Of a stretch of DNA of 64,000 bases, positions 25,138-37,292 are shown one piece after another. The notes below the pieces were generated by a model that saw only the letters and a list, made by a program, of their open reading frames with translations, was not told the DNA's origin and ran no database searches. How positions within the stretch are numbered: the first letter of the stretch is position 1; each line of letters starts with the position of its first letter. The translations under genes and the position numbers were made by a program. Origin of the DNA: Roseateles_B sp041906185 (GTDB lineage: Bacteria > Pseudomonadota > Gammaproteobacteria > Burkholderiales > Burkholderiaceae_C); contig JAYRJQ010000010.1 in NCBI GenBank assembly GCA_041906185.1, positions 156,416 through 220,415 on the forward strand. Direction: 5' to 3'.

Positions 25138-26760
25138 TTACTGCTGAGCTTTGCGCATCAGCCGGAGGTTCAGCAGCGACATCGCCGCCACCAGGAAGAA
25201 GATCAGCGTGGAGATCGCCGCCGCGAGGCCGAAGTCCGAGCCGGAGTCGCGGAAGGCGATGCGGTAGGTGTAGGACACGAGGATGTCCGTCTGCCCGGCC
25301 GGCAGCTTGGTCGAGAGAAAGTCCGGCCGGCCGTCGGTCAGCAGGGCGATCAGCACGAAGTTGTTGAAGTTGAAGGCGAAGGCGCTGATGAGCAGGGGCG
25401 ACAGCGGCTTCACGATCAGCGGCGCGGTGATGCGCCAGAAATTGGTCCACGGGCCGGCGCCCACGATGGCCGAGGCCTCGTACAGGTCCGCCGGGATCGC
25501 CTTCAGCAGGCCCGAGCACAGGATCATGATGTAGGGGTAGCCCAGCCAGATGTTGACGATCAGCAGCATCACCTTGGCCAGCAGCGGGTCGGCGAACCAC
25601 GCGGGCTTCGCGCCGAAGAGGGCGTCGAGGATGGCGTTGATCTCGCCGAAGTTCTGGTTGAACAGGCCCTTGAACACGAGGATGGAGATGAAGCCCGGCA
25701 CCGCATAGGGCAGGAAGAGCAGGGTGCGGTAGGCGGTGCGGCCCTTCAGGTCCTCCCAGTTCAGCAGCACGGCCAGGAACATGCCGATGAAGGTGGCGCC
25801 CGCCACGGTGGCCAGCGAGAACAGCACGGTCCAGACGAAGATGCTCACGAAGGGGCCGCGGAACTCGGCGTCGAAGAGCATGCGGCTGTAGTTCTGCAGG
25901 CCCACCATCACCTTGTAGCCGGGCTGCAGGATCTCGCCGCCGGCCTGGTCCTGGTTGCGGTAGTAGCCCAGCTTGCCGTCCGGCGCGAAGCGCTGGCCAT
26001 CGGCCGCGCGCAGCAGGCTGCCGTCGGGCTGCTCCACGTAATGCGGGGCGACGGGGCCGTACTCGCGCAGGCCCAGGTAGCGCAGCTGCGCCTCGGGGCC
26101 GCTGCGGTCGGGCAGCAGCAGCTGCAGCTGCGCGAGCGCCTCGCGGTGCTGCACCAGATCGCGCAGCGGCAGCGCGGGCTGCAGCGCGCTCTGCAGCGGC
26201 AGGTGCTCCTCCCGGGCGGCGAGCATGGTGACCTTCAGCGGCTCGCGCGTCTTCTTGAGCGCCAGCGGCGGGGACACGTAGCGCGGCTGCGCCGTGCCGG
26301 GCTCGTTGAGCACGACGCGGAATTCCGGCCCGTCGGCGTGCAGGCTGAAGGCCATGGCGCCGGCCTCGATCACGTCGTGCTGCTCCAGCAGATAGGCCCG
26401 CACGCGCGCCTGGCTCAACAGGTGAGCCGAGGAGTAGTTGGTGAAGCCGATCTGGGCCGTGTAGAGCAGCGGGAAGGCAATGAACACGGCCATGCCGGCC
26501 ACCCCGGGGAAGAGGTAGCGCCAGGCGAATCCCGCCCGCAGATAGGCGTAGAAGGCGCCGCCGAACAGGGCGAGCGCGCCGGCCGCCCAGGCGGTCTGGC
26601 CCGTGGCGTAGAGGGAGAAGACGAGATACAGCGCGCCGAGCATCAGCGCGGCCACGGCGGGCCAGCGCAGCGCGCCGGCGAGGCGGCTGCCCAGCGTGGG
26701 CGGCAGGGTGCTGTAGGCCGCGGCGAGCGGCGATGGGGCGAGGGAAGGCGAAGCGTTCAT
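25138..26760 (-). CDS. malF: Maltose/maltodextrin ABC transporter permease MalF
   Basis: 540 residues (E. coli 514). Three membrane segments lie before residue 100, then a large periplasmic loop of about 195 residues (about 105-300), the MalF-type P2 loop, and the main permease domain with the EAA loop YEASAIVGAGPWTNFWRITAPLI. The P2 loop contacts maltose-binding protein. The gene lies seven bases after malE. Confidence 0.95.
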   Translation of the reverse strand: MNASPSLAPSPLAAAYSTLPPTLGSRLAGALRWPAVAALMLGALYLVFSLYATGQTAWAAGALALFGGAFYAYLRAGFAWRYLFPGVAGMAVFIAFPLLYTAQIGFTNYSSAHLLSQARVRAYLLEQHDVIEAGAMAFSLHADGPEFRVVLNEPGTAQPRYVSPPLALKKTREPLKVTMLAAREEHLPLQSALQPALPLRDLVQHREALAQLQLLLPDRSGPEAQLRYLGLREYGPVAPHYVEQPDGSLLRAADGQRFAPDGKLGYYRNQDQAGGEILQPGYKVMVGLQNYSRMLFDAEFRGPFVSIFVWTVLFSLATVAGATFIGMFLAVLLNWEDLKGRTAYRTLLFLPYAVPGFISILVFKGLFNQNFGEINAILDALFGAKPAWFADPLLAKVMLLIVNIWLGYPYIMILCSGLLKAIPADLYEASAIVGAGPWTNFWRITAPLIVKPLSPLLISAFAFNFNNFVLIALLTDGRPDFLSTKLPAGQTDILVSYTYRIAFRDSGSDFGLAAAISTLIFFLVAAMSLLNLRLMRKAQQ

Positions 26761-26767
26761 GGGCGGC

Positions 26768-27948
26768 TCACTTCTTCAGGAGCATGCGGGCGGCGGCGCC
26801 GTCGAGCGCATCCTTCGGGCTCTGCAGGCCATTGCTGATGGCCTCCAGCGCGGCGTCCATGGCGGTCCAGAAGCGGCCCACCTCGGGGATGTTGGGAATG
26901 GGCTCGCCCAGGCGCGCGTTCTCCATGCTCGCCCGGATCAGCGGGTTGACCGAGAGCTCGGCGTAGAAGGCCTTGTTGGCCGGCACGCCGATGGGCACGT
27001 CGGCATCGAGCACCTTGAGGGCCTCGGGGCGCAGCAGGTGCTGCTCCAGGAACTCCCGCGCCAGATCCTTCTGGCGCGAGGGCGCGGCGATCATGCAGCC
27101 CAGCACGCCCACGAAGGGCTTGGAGTACTGCCCCGGCTTGACGGCCGGGATGGGCGCCACGCCGAAGTCGATGCGGGCCCGGCGGGCGTTCTCCCAGGCC
27201 CAGGGGCCGGAGATCATCATCGCCACCTCGCCGCGGGCGAAGCCGCTCTCCATCTCGGCGTAGTTGGCGCCCTTGGGCATGTGGCCCTCACGGACGAGGC
27301 GGTCGATCATCTGCGCGCCGGCCAGCGCGCCCTCGTTGTTGACGCCGACCTGCCCGGCGTCGAAGTCCCCGCGCGCATCGCGCCCGAAGATCTGCCCGCC
27401 GGCACCGGCCAGCACGGGCCAGCTGAAGAAGCTCTTGTTGTAGTGCCACAGGATGGCGCGCTTGCCCTGGCCCTGGAGCTTGCGGTCCAGCTGGATCACC
27501 TCGTCGAAGGTCTTGGGCGGCACGGGCACCAGGCTCTTGTTGTAGATGAGGCCGGTGGTCTCGATGGCGATGGGGTAGCCCCAGGTCCGGCCCTGGTAGC
27601 TGAAGGCGCGCCAGGCGGTGTCCTCGATCTCGGCGCGCAGTGCGGCCGACGGGCGCAGCGGCGTGAGCAGGCCGGCCTTGGCCCACTCGCCGACGCGGTC
27701 GTGCGGCCAGCAGAAGATGTCCGGGCCCTTGCCGGCGCCGGCGGCCTGCTGGAACTTGTCGGTCGCGTCCACGGGATGCTCGACGACGACCTTCACGCCC
27801 GAGAGCTTCTCGAAGGCCTGGCCGACCTTCTGCAGGCCGTTGTAGGCCTTGTCGCCGTTGATCCAGACCAGCAGCGTGGGCGCCGGCGCGGCCTGGGCGA
27901 GGGCGCCCGCGAGCAGCGCCAGGGCGGCTGCGGCATGCCGTGCGGCCC

Positions 27949-27952
<4 letters not shown>
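26768..27952 (-). CDS. malE: Maltose/maltodextrin-binding periplasmic protein MalE
   Basis: 394 residues (E. coli 396) with an N-terminal signal peptide (about 1-22, ALAQA). Similarity to E. coli MalE is recognisable throughout: LLVWINGDKAYNGLQKVGQ, VEHPVDATDKFQQ, GPDIFCWPHDRVGEWAKAGLL, GPWAWEN and SKPFVGVLGC. It delivers maltose and maltodextrins to MalFGK2. Four-base overlap with malK upstream. Unlike enteric operons, where malE is first in its own unit and malK divergent, here malK leads the operon. Confidence 0.96.
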
Positions 27953-29067
<1,115 letters not shown>

Positions 29068-29148
29068 TTGTCTACCTCCGCCATCCGGCTGGCGCCGGGC
29101 GGCTTGTCTCGCTCATGGGGTGGTCCGGGCAGGGCCGAGGACCTCGTT

Positions 29149-29163
29149 TGTAGAGAATATACA
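29149..29163. promoter_or_regulatory. HexR-like operator, malK-proximal
   Basis: TGTAGAGAATATACA, a TGTA-N7-TACA palindrome. It matches TGTAGT-N3-ACTACA at 9 of 12 fixed positions. It lies 82 bases upstream of the malK start. Confidence 0.45.
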
Positions 29164-29171
29164 GTTCAAAA

Positions 29172-29186
29172 TGTAGTCATACAACA
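29172..29186. promoter_or_regulatory. HexR-like operator, second
   Basis: TGTAGTCATACAACA matches TGTAGT-N3-ACTACA at 11 of 12 fixed positions. Centre-to-centre distance from the first site is 23 bp, about two helical turns, so dimers would sit on the same face of the DNA. Confidence 0.6.
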
Positions 29187-29214
29187 TGGTTGCCCCCGAT
29201 TTCAGCGAGAGCCT

Positions 29215-29231
29215 TCATTGAAAATCAATGA
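29215..29231. promoter_or_regulatory. Inverted repeat TCATTGA-N3-TCAATGA
   Basis: A 7-bp perfect inverted repeat with an AAA spacer. It is unrelated in sequence to the HexR-like sites and lies in the middle of the malK-glgP region, so it may be bound by a different regulator. Function unknown. Confidence 0.45.
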
Positions 29232-29245
29232 CTTAACGCTCGATC

Positions 29246-29257
29246 CGGGTTAACCCG
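29246..29257. promoter_or_regulatory. 12-bp perfect palindrome CGGGTTAACCCG
   Basis: A perfect spacer-free palindrome directly beside the strongest HexR-like site (29259). The form resembles operators of LacI/GalR-type repressors, which have a central symmetric core, but no such regulator is encoded in the window. Inference only. Confidence 0.4.
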
Positions 29258-29258
29258 C

Positions 29259-29273
29259 TGTAGTGAAACTACA
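29259..29273. promoter_or_regulatory. Perfect HexR-like operator, glgP-proximal
   Basis: TGTAGTGAAACTACA is a perfect match to TGTAGT-N3-ACTACA, the best site in the window. It lies about 200 bases before the glgP start chosen here and immediately after the CGGGTTAACCCG palindrome. Confidence 0.7.
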
Positions 29274-29474
29274 CAAAATCAGCGAGCTGGGAGATACTTT
29301 CAACGTCGCGCTCACACGTCCGGTCCGTGTGGGCTGTGTGTCCGATGTGCCGACGGGCCCGAACCGGGGTCCGGCGGCCGACTGTCGAGGGCAGGCCCGC
29401 GGGGCGCCCTCTCTGGATGATTGCCCATGCTGTCCACGCTTCTCAACGCGGCCCGTTCCACGGCGCGAGGTGCC

Positions 29475-31946
<2,472 letters not shown>

Positions 31947-31957
31947 CGAGCGACGGC

Positions 31958-34135
31958 ATGCTGGACGACGGCACCTGGCAGGCCCTGGCGCAAGCCCGGC
32001 ATGGCGACCCGTTCGCCGTGCTGGGGCAGCACGCAGATGCTGAAGGTCGGCTGTGGCTGCGCGCCTGCCTGCCGGGCGCGCAGGCCGTGCAGGTGCTGGA
32101 TGCCGCCTCCGGCCGCGCGCTGTGCGGCATGGTGGCGCGTGAGCCGGGCTTGTTCTTCGAGGCCATCGTGCCGCGCCGTCGCAAGGCCTTCGCCTACCGG
32201 CTGTCCGTGCAATGGCTGCCGGGCGGTCCCTGGCAGGCGATGGACGATCCCTATGCCTTCGGCCCGCAACTCGGCGCGGACGATCTTCAGCAGCTCGCCG
32301 AAGGCCGTCACCTGCGGCCCTGGCGGGTGCTTGGCGCTCACCTGCTGACAGTCGACGGCGTGGCCGGCACGCGCTTCGCCGTCTGGGCGCCGAACGCCCG
32401 CCGTGTCAGCGTGGTGGGCGGCTTCAACCAGTGGGATGGCCGGCGCCACCCCATGCGCCGCCGCCACGAGGCCGGGGTGTGGGAGCTCTTCATCCCGGCG
32501 GTGCAGTCGGGTGATCTCTACCAGTTCGAGATCCTGGGGGCCGAGGGTCAGGTCTTGCGCAAGGCCGATCCCTTCGCCCGCCAGGCGCAGTTCCGCCCCG
32601 ACACCGCCAGCATCGTCTGCCCCGAGCCGCCCCAGATGCGCCTGCCCGTGGACCGGCGCCCGGTGAACCGGCGCGACGCCCCGATCAGCATCTACGAGGT
32701 CCACGCGCCGTCCTGGCGCCGCCCGCCCGGCGGGGGCGCCTCGGACTTCGTGGACTGGGACACCCTGGCCGCGACGCTGCCGGGCTATGCCGCCGGGCTG
32801 GGTTTCACGCACGTCGAGCTGCTGCCGGTCTCCGAGCATCCCTTCGATGGCTCCTGGGGCTACCAGACGCTGGGTCTTTACGCGCCCACCGCGCGCCTGG
32901 GCGACCCGCGCGGGCTGGCGCGTTTCGTGGCCGCCTGCCATGCGCAGGGGCTGGGCGTGCTGCTGGACTGGGTGCCGGCGCATTTCCCGGCGGATGCCCA
33001 TGGCCTCGTGCAGTTCGACGGCACGCACTGCTACGAATACGCCGACCCGCGCGAGGGCTTCCACCGCGACTGGAACACGCTCATCTACCACTTCGGGCGG
33101 ATCGAGACGCAGCAGTTCCTCGTGGGCAACGCGCTGTACTGGCTCGAGCAGTGGGGCGTGGACGGCCTGCGCGTCGACGCGGTGGCCTCCATGCTCTACC
33201 GCGACTACTCGCGCCCCGCGGGCGAATGGGTGCCCAATGTGCATGGCGGCCGCGAGAACCTCGAGGCCATCGCCTTCTTGCGCCGCATGAATGAGGTGAT
33301 CGGCGCCGAGGCGCCCGGCGGCATCACCGTGGCGGAGGAGTCCACCAGCTTTCCCGGCGTCAGCGCGCCCACCTCGGCCGGCGGCCTGGGCTTCCACTAC
33401 AAATGGAACATGGGCTGGATGAACGACACGCTGCGCTACATGCACGAGGACCCCATCCATCGCAAGTGGCACCACGAGAAGATGAGCTTCGGCCTCGTCT
33501 ATGCCTTCAGCGAGAACTTCGTGCTGCCGCTCTCCCACGACGAGGTCGTGCACGGCAAGGGCTCGCTGCTGGGCAAGATGCCCGGCGACGACTGGCAGCG
33601 CTTCGCCAATCTGCGGGCCTACTACGGCTTCATGTGGGGCCATCCCGGCAAGAAGCTGCTCTTCATGGGCCAGGAGTTCGCGCAGGACAGCGAGTGGAAC
33701 CACGACGGCGAGCTGCCCTGGGGGCTGCTGGACGCGCCGGCCCATGCGGGCGTGCAGGTGCTGATCCGCGACCTCAACCGCGTCTACCGCGAGCGCCCGA
33801 GCCTGCACCGCCAGGACTGCGAGGCCGCCGGCTTCCAGTGGCTGGTGAGCGAGGACCGCGACCATTCCGTCTTCGCGTGGCTGCGCCGGGAGGCGGCGGG
33901 CGAGCAGACGCTGGTGGTGAGCAACTTCACGCCCGTGCCGCGCGAGGGCTACCGCATTCCCATGCCTGAAGGCCCGCGCGCCTGGCGCGAGGTGATCAAC
34001 ACCGATGCCAGCTACTACGGCGGCAGCAATCTGGGCAACCAGCAGGCGGTGCTGCCCGTGATCGACGGCCACCTGCAGCTGCTGCTGCCACCGCTGGCCA
34101 CGCTGATGCTGGCGCCGGTGGAGGAGGGGACATGA
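31958..34135 (+). CDS. glgB: 1,4-alpha-glucan branching enzyme
   Basis: 725 residues from the ATG at 31958, 11 bases after the glgP stop. N-terminal GlgB/CBM48-type domains (about 10-215, with FAVWAPNARRVSVVGGFNQWDGR) precede a GH13 barrel. Active-site segments: GLRVDAVASMLYRDYSR (nucleophile Asp407), AEESTSFPG (acid/base Glu) and LSHDEVVHGKGSL. It makes alpha-1,6 branches in glycogen. No glycogen synthase or ADP-glucose pyrophosphorylase is in the window. Ends in an ATGA overlap with the esterase gene. Confidence 0.95.
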   Translation: MLDDGTWQALAQARHGDPFAVLGQHADAEGRLWLRACLPGAQAVQVLDAASGRALCGMVAREPGLFFEAIVPRRRKAFAYRLSVQWLPGGPWQAMDDPYAFGPQLGADDLQQLAEGRHLRPWRVLGAHLLTVDGVAGTRFAVWAPNARRVSVVGGFNQWDGRRHPMRRRHEAGVWELFIPAVQSGDLYQFEILGAEGQVLRKADPFARQAQFRPDTASIVCPEPPQMRLPVDRRPVNRRDAPISIYEVHAPSWRRPPGGGASDFVDWDTLAATLPGYAAGLGFTHVELLPVSEHPFDGSWGYQTLGLYAPTARLGDPRGLARFVAACHAQGLGVLLDWVPAHFPADAHGLVQFDGTHCYEYADPREGFHRDWNTLIYHFGRIETQQFLVGNALYWLEQWGVDGLRVDAVASMLYRDYSRPAGEWVPNVHGGRENLEAIAFLRRMNEVIGAEAPGGITVAEESTSFPGVSAPTSAGGLGFHYKWNMGWMNDTLRYMHEDPIHRKWHHEKMSFGLVYAFSENFVLPLSHDEVVHGKGSLLGKMPGDDWQRFANLRAYYGFMWGHPGKKLLFMGQEFAQDSEWNHDGELPWGLLDAPAHAGVQVLIRDLNRVYRERPSLHRQDCEAAGFQWLVSEDRDHSVFAWLRREAAGEQTLVVSNFTPVPREGYRIPMPEGPRAWREVINTDASYYGGSNLGNQQAVLPVIDGHLQLLLPPLATLMLAPVEEGT

Positions 34136-35058
34136 ACCGTCGACAGATGATGCAGGGCGCCGCGGCGCTGGCGGTCAGCGGGACGGCGATGGCCGAGGCC
34201 TCGCTGCCGCGTGTCAGCGCGGGCCGCCTGGAGCGGCTGGTGCTCGAGGATGCACAGCTGGGCCCGCGCCCGGTCGACGTCTGGCTGCCACCGGGCTACC
34301 GCGCGGACCAGCCGCATGCCGTGCTGTACATGCACGACGGGCAGATGCTCTTTGACCCAGCCAGCACCTGGAACCGCCAGGCCTGGACGGTGGATGCCGT
34401 CGCCGCGCCGCTGATGGCCGACGGCACGCTGCGCGACTTCATCGTCGTGGGGCTGCACAACCATGCCGAGCAACGCCATGCCGAGTTCTTTCCGCAGGCC
34501 TGCTGGCCGGCGATCGAGAAGACCGGAGCAGGGCAGCGCTACCTGGCCGGCCAGCTGAAGCGGCCCCCGCTGTCGGACGCGTATCTGCGCAGCCTGGTGC
34601 GGGAGCTCAAGCCCCGCATCGATGCGCGCTACGCCACGGACCCTCGGCCGGCCTCCACCTTTCTGATGGGGTCCAGCATGGGCGGCCTGATCAGCCTCTA
34701 CGGCCTGTGCGAGTACCCCGAGGTCTTCGGTGGCGCCGCGGCGCTGAGCACGCACTGGATCGGCCTGTATGAGCGCAATGCCGAGATTCCCGGCGCTCTG
34801 CTCGCCTACCTCGAACGCAAGCTGCCGGCGCCGACTACCCACCGCCTCTACCTGGACCGCGGCACCGCCGGGCTGGACGCGCTCTATGACGAGGCCCAGG
34901 CCCGCGTGGACGCGCTGCTGGCCGCCCGAGGCCATCGTCCGCCGCTCACCCAGACCCGCGTCTTCGAAGGCGCGGACCACACCGAGCAGCACTGGGCCGC
35001 GCGCCTGGCGCTGCCCTTGCGGGCCCTGCTGGCTCGCCCTGACGCCGCTGCCGCATGA
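34132..35058 (+). CDS. Esterase-family alpha/beta hydrolase (esterase D/PF00756-like), exported
   Basis: 308 residues. The N-terminus MNRRQMMQGAAALAVSGTAMAEA looks like a short, Tat-like signal peptide with paired arginines. The core has VLYMHDGQMLFD and the nucleophile elbow MGSSMGGLISLYG, as in enterochelin-esterase/feruloyl-esterase-like families; GADHTEQHW near the C-terminus gives a histidine. It is wedged between glgB and glgX with ATGA overlaps at both ends, so it is made with glycogen enzymes although it appears to act outside the cytoplasm. Substrate unknown; deacylation of a substituted oligosaccharide is conceivable. Confidence 0.85.
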   Translation: MNRRQMMQGAAALAVSGTAMAEASLPRVSAGRLERLVLEDAQLGPRPVDVWLPPGYRADQPHAVLYMHDGQMLFDPASTWNRQAWTVDAVAAPLMADGTLRDFIVVGLHNHAEQRHAEFFPQACWPAIEKTGAGQRYLAGQLKRPPLSDAYLRSLVRELKPRIDARYATDPRPASTFLMGSSMGGLISLYGLCEYPEVFGGAAALSTHWIGLYERNAEIPGALLAYLERKLPAPTTHRLYLDRGTAGLDALYDEAQARVDALLAARGHRPPLTQTRVFEGADHTEQHWAARLALPLRALLARPDAAAA

Positions 35059-37214
35059 AGACTGCCCTGCCCGACACCCTCGCCCCCGGCCGCACCGAAC
35101 CCCTGGGCACCCTGGCCCGGGACGGCGGCGTGAACGTCGCCGTGTTCTCCGAGCATGCCGAGGCCATCGAGCTGTGCGTGTTCGACGCCGAGGGCCAGCG
35201 CGAGCTGCGGCGCTACCGCCTGCTGGGCCCGCACGACGGCATCTTCCATGGCTTCCTGCCCGGGCTGGGGTCAGGTCTTGTCTACGGCTTCCGGGCATAC
35301 GGGCCCTATGCGCCCGAACGGGGCCACCGCTTCAACGCCCACAAGCTGCTGCTCGACCCCTATGCCCGAGAGATCGTCGGGCGCTTCAGCTGGCGCGCCG
35401 AGCACCACGGCTACGAGCTGGGTCACCCGGACGGCGCCCGCAGCTTCGACACGCGGGACAACGCGGCCACCGCGCTGAAGGCCCGCGTCGCGGCGCCCGC
35501 GGCGCTGCCGGGCCCGCGGGCCTCGGCGCCTCGCCACGCGGCGGCCGATCTGCTGCTGTACGAGGTCCATGTGAAGGGCTTCTCGGCCCAGCATCCCGAC
35601 ATTCCCGAGGCCCTGCGCGGCAGCTACGCTGCACTGGCGCATCCGGCGTCCATCGCCCATTTCCAGCGCCTGGGCGTGAGCACGCTGTCCCTGCTGCCCG
35701 TGCACTACGCCATCGACGAGCCGCACCTGGGCGACAAGGGCCTGCACAACTACTGGGGCTACAACACGCTGGGCTTCTTCGCGCCCGACCCGCGCCTGGC
35801 GAGCGCGGCGGTGCGCCACGATCCCGCCCTCGTGGCGGCGGAGTTCCGGGCCATGGTCGAGGCCCTGCACGCCGCGGGGCTGGAGGTGGTGCTGGACGTC
35901 GTCTACAACCACACGCCGGAGGGCAATGAGTTCGGGCCGACGCTGTCCTGGCGCGGGCTGGACAACCGCAGCTACTACCGCGCCGTGCCGGACGACGCGA
36001 GCCGCGCGGAGAACCTCACGGGCTGCGGCAACACGCTCAACGCGCAGCACCCGCGCGTGGCGCAGCTCGTGCTCGACTCGCTGCGCTTCTGGGTGCAGGA
36101 GATGGGCGTGGACGGCTTCCGCTTCGATCTCGCGCCGGTGCTGGGGCGCGTCGCGCATGGCTTCGACCCGCACGCGGCCTTCTTCGCGGCGCTGCGCCAG
36201 GACCCGGTGCTGGCGGGCGTCCACCTGATCGCCGAGCCCTGGGATGCGGGCTACGACGGCTACCAGCTCGGGCGCTTCCCGGGCCGTTTCCTGGAGTGGA
36301 ATGACAAGTTCCGCGATGCCGTGCGGGGTTACTGGATCGGCCCGGCGGCCACGCAGCCGCGCCTGGGTCATGCCATCAGCCGCGGCGAGTTCGCGCGGCG
36401 CTTCAGCGCCTCGAGCGATGTGTTCCACCATGCGCAGCGCCTGCCCACGGCCTCCGTCAACTTCATCGCCGTGCACGACGGCTACACGTTGCGCGACCTG
36501 CTGAGCTACAGCGGCAAGCACAACCACGCCAATGGCGAGGACAACCGCGATGGGCGCGACGGCGAGCTGGCCTTCAACTTCGGCCATGAGGGCGACGCCG
36601 CGCCGGCGGAGGTCGTGGCCATGCGCGAGCGCGTGCGGCGGGCCATGCTGGCCACGCTGCTGCTGGCCCAGGGCACGCCCATGCTCAATGCGGGCGACGA
36701 GCTGGGCAACACGCAGCACGGCAACAACAACGCCTATTGCCAGGACAACCCGCTGGGCTGGCTGGACTGGCACCACGACAGCACCGCGCTGCAGGCCTTC
36801 GTGGCCCGCGTGAGCGCCCTGCGGCGAGCGCAGCCGCTGCTGCGGCACGAGCGTTGGTTCGTGTCGGCCGGGCAGGGCGGCTGTGCGCAGCCGGGGGACG
36901 CGCAGATGCGCTGGTTCTCGCCGCATGGGCACGAGATGCAGGTGCAGGACTGGCACCTCGGCCACGAGCAGGCCCTGGCCTGCGTGATCGCGTCCCTGCC
37001 GGCCGGCGAGTCCCCGCCCCTGGCGCTGCTCTTCAACCCGGAGCCGCAACCGCTGCGCTTCCAGGCACCGGCCGAGTGCCGCGGCACGCGCTGGCGTCTG
37101 TTGCTCGACAGCAGCCAGCCCGACGGCCGCCCCGTCGTGCAGGACCTGAGCCTCGATGTCGCCCTCGATGTGCCGGCCCACAGCGTGTGGCTGCTGCAGT
37201 CGCAGGCGCCTTGA
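35055..37214 (+). CDS. glgX: Glycogen debranching enzyme
   Basis: 719 residues. N-terminal CBM48-like domain (about 10-105), then a GH13 barrel with GVDGFRFDLAPVLGR (nucleophile), HLIAEPWDAGYDGYQLG (acid/base) and FIAVHDGYTLRDLLSY, and the GlgX/isoamylase signature NHANGEDNRDG. It removes alpha-1,6 branches from phosphorylase-limited glycogen. Overlaps the esterase gene by four bases. A copy of the dispersed GGGGTCAGGTCTTG oligomer (35267-35280) is embedded in its coding sequence without disrupting the frame. Confidence 0.95.
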   Translation: MKTALPDTLAPGRTEPLGTLARDGGVNVAVFSEHAEAIELCVFDAEGQRELRRYRLLGPHDGIFHGFLPGLGSGLVYGFRAYGPYAPERGHRFNAHKLLLDPYAREIVGRFSWRAEHHGYELGHPDGARSFDTRDNAATALKARVAAPAALPGPRASAPRHAAADLLLYEVHVKGFSAQHPDIPEALRGSYAALAHPASIAHFQRLGVSTLSLLPVHYAIDEPHLGDKGLHNYWGYNTLGFFAPDPRLASAAVRHDPALVAAEFRAMVEALHAAGLEVVLDVVYNHTPEGNEFGPTLSWRGLDNRSYYRAVPDDASRAENLTGCGNTLNAQHPRVAQLVLDSLRFWVQEMGVDGFRFDLAPVLGRVAHGFDPHAAFFAALRQDPVLAGVHLIAEPWDAGYDGYQLGRFPGRFLEWNDKFRDAVRGYWIGPAATQPRLGHAISRGEFARRFSASSDVFHHAQRLPTASVNFIAVHDGYTLRDLLSYSGKHNHANGEDNRDGRDGELAFNFGHEGDAAPAEVVAMRERVRRAMLATLLLAQGTPMLNAGDELGNTQHGNNNAYCQDNPLGWLDWHHDSTALQAFVARVSALRRAQPLLRHERWFVSAGQGGCAQPGDAQMRWFSPHGHEMQVQDWHLGHEQALACVIASLPAGESPPLALLFNPEPQPLRFQAPAECRGTRWRLLLDSSQPDGRPVVQDLSLDVALDVPAHSVWLLQSQAP

Positions 37215-37292
37215 GCCGGTGAACGCCTCGACGCTGTTCCAAGCCCCCGTTCCTCATCCCATTCCCCACCCATTTGTACGAGACTTGCGCGC

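Larger units (their letters stand above)
29068..29474. other. Divergent control region between malK and glgP
   Basis: About 400 bases without a gene. The part at 29140-29290 is A/T-rich and holds five palindromes (annotated separately), and promoters for both operons must be here. From 29330 to 29420 it is GC-rich, with a hairpin GAGGGC/GCCCTC (29387-29411) just before the first possible glgP start. I see no small ORF with a convincing start. Confidence 0.6.

Noticed and set aside
37215..37292. TTGTACGAGA before malQ as a HexR-like site
   Set aside because: Only a half site without the second arm; not counted in the regulon.
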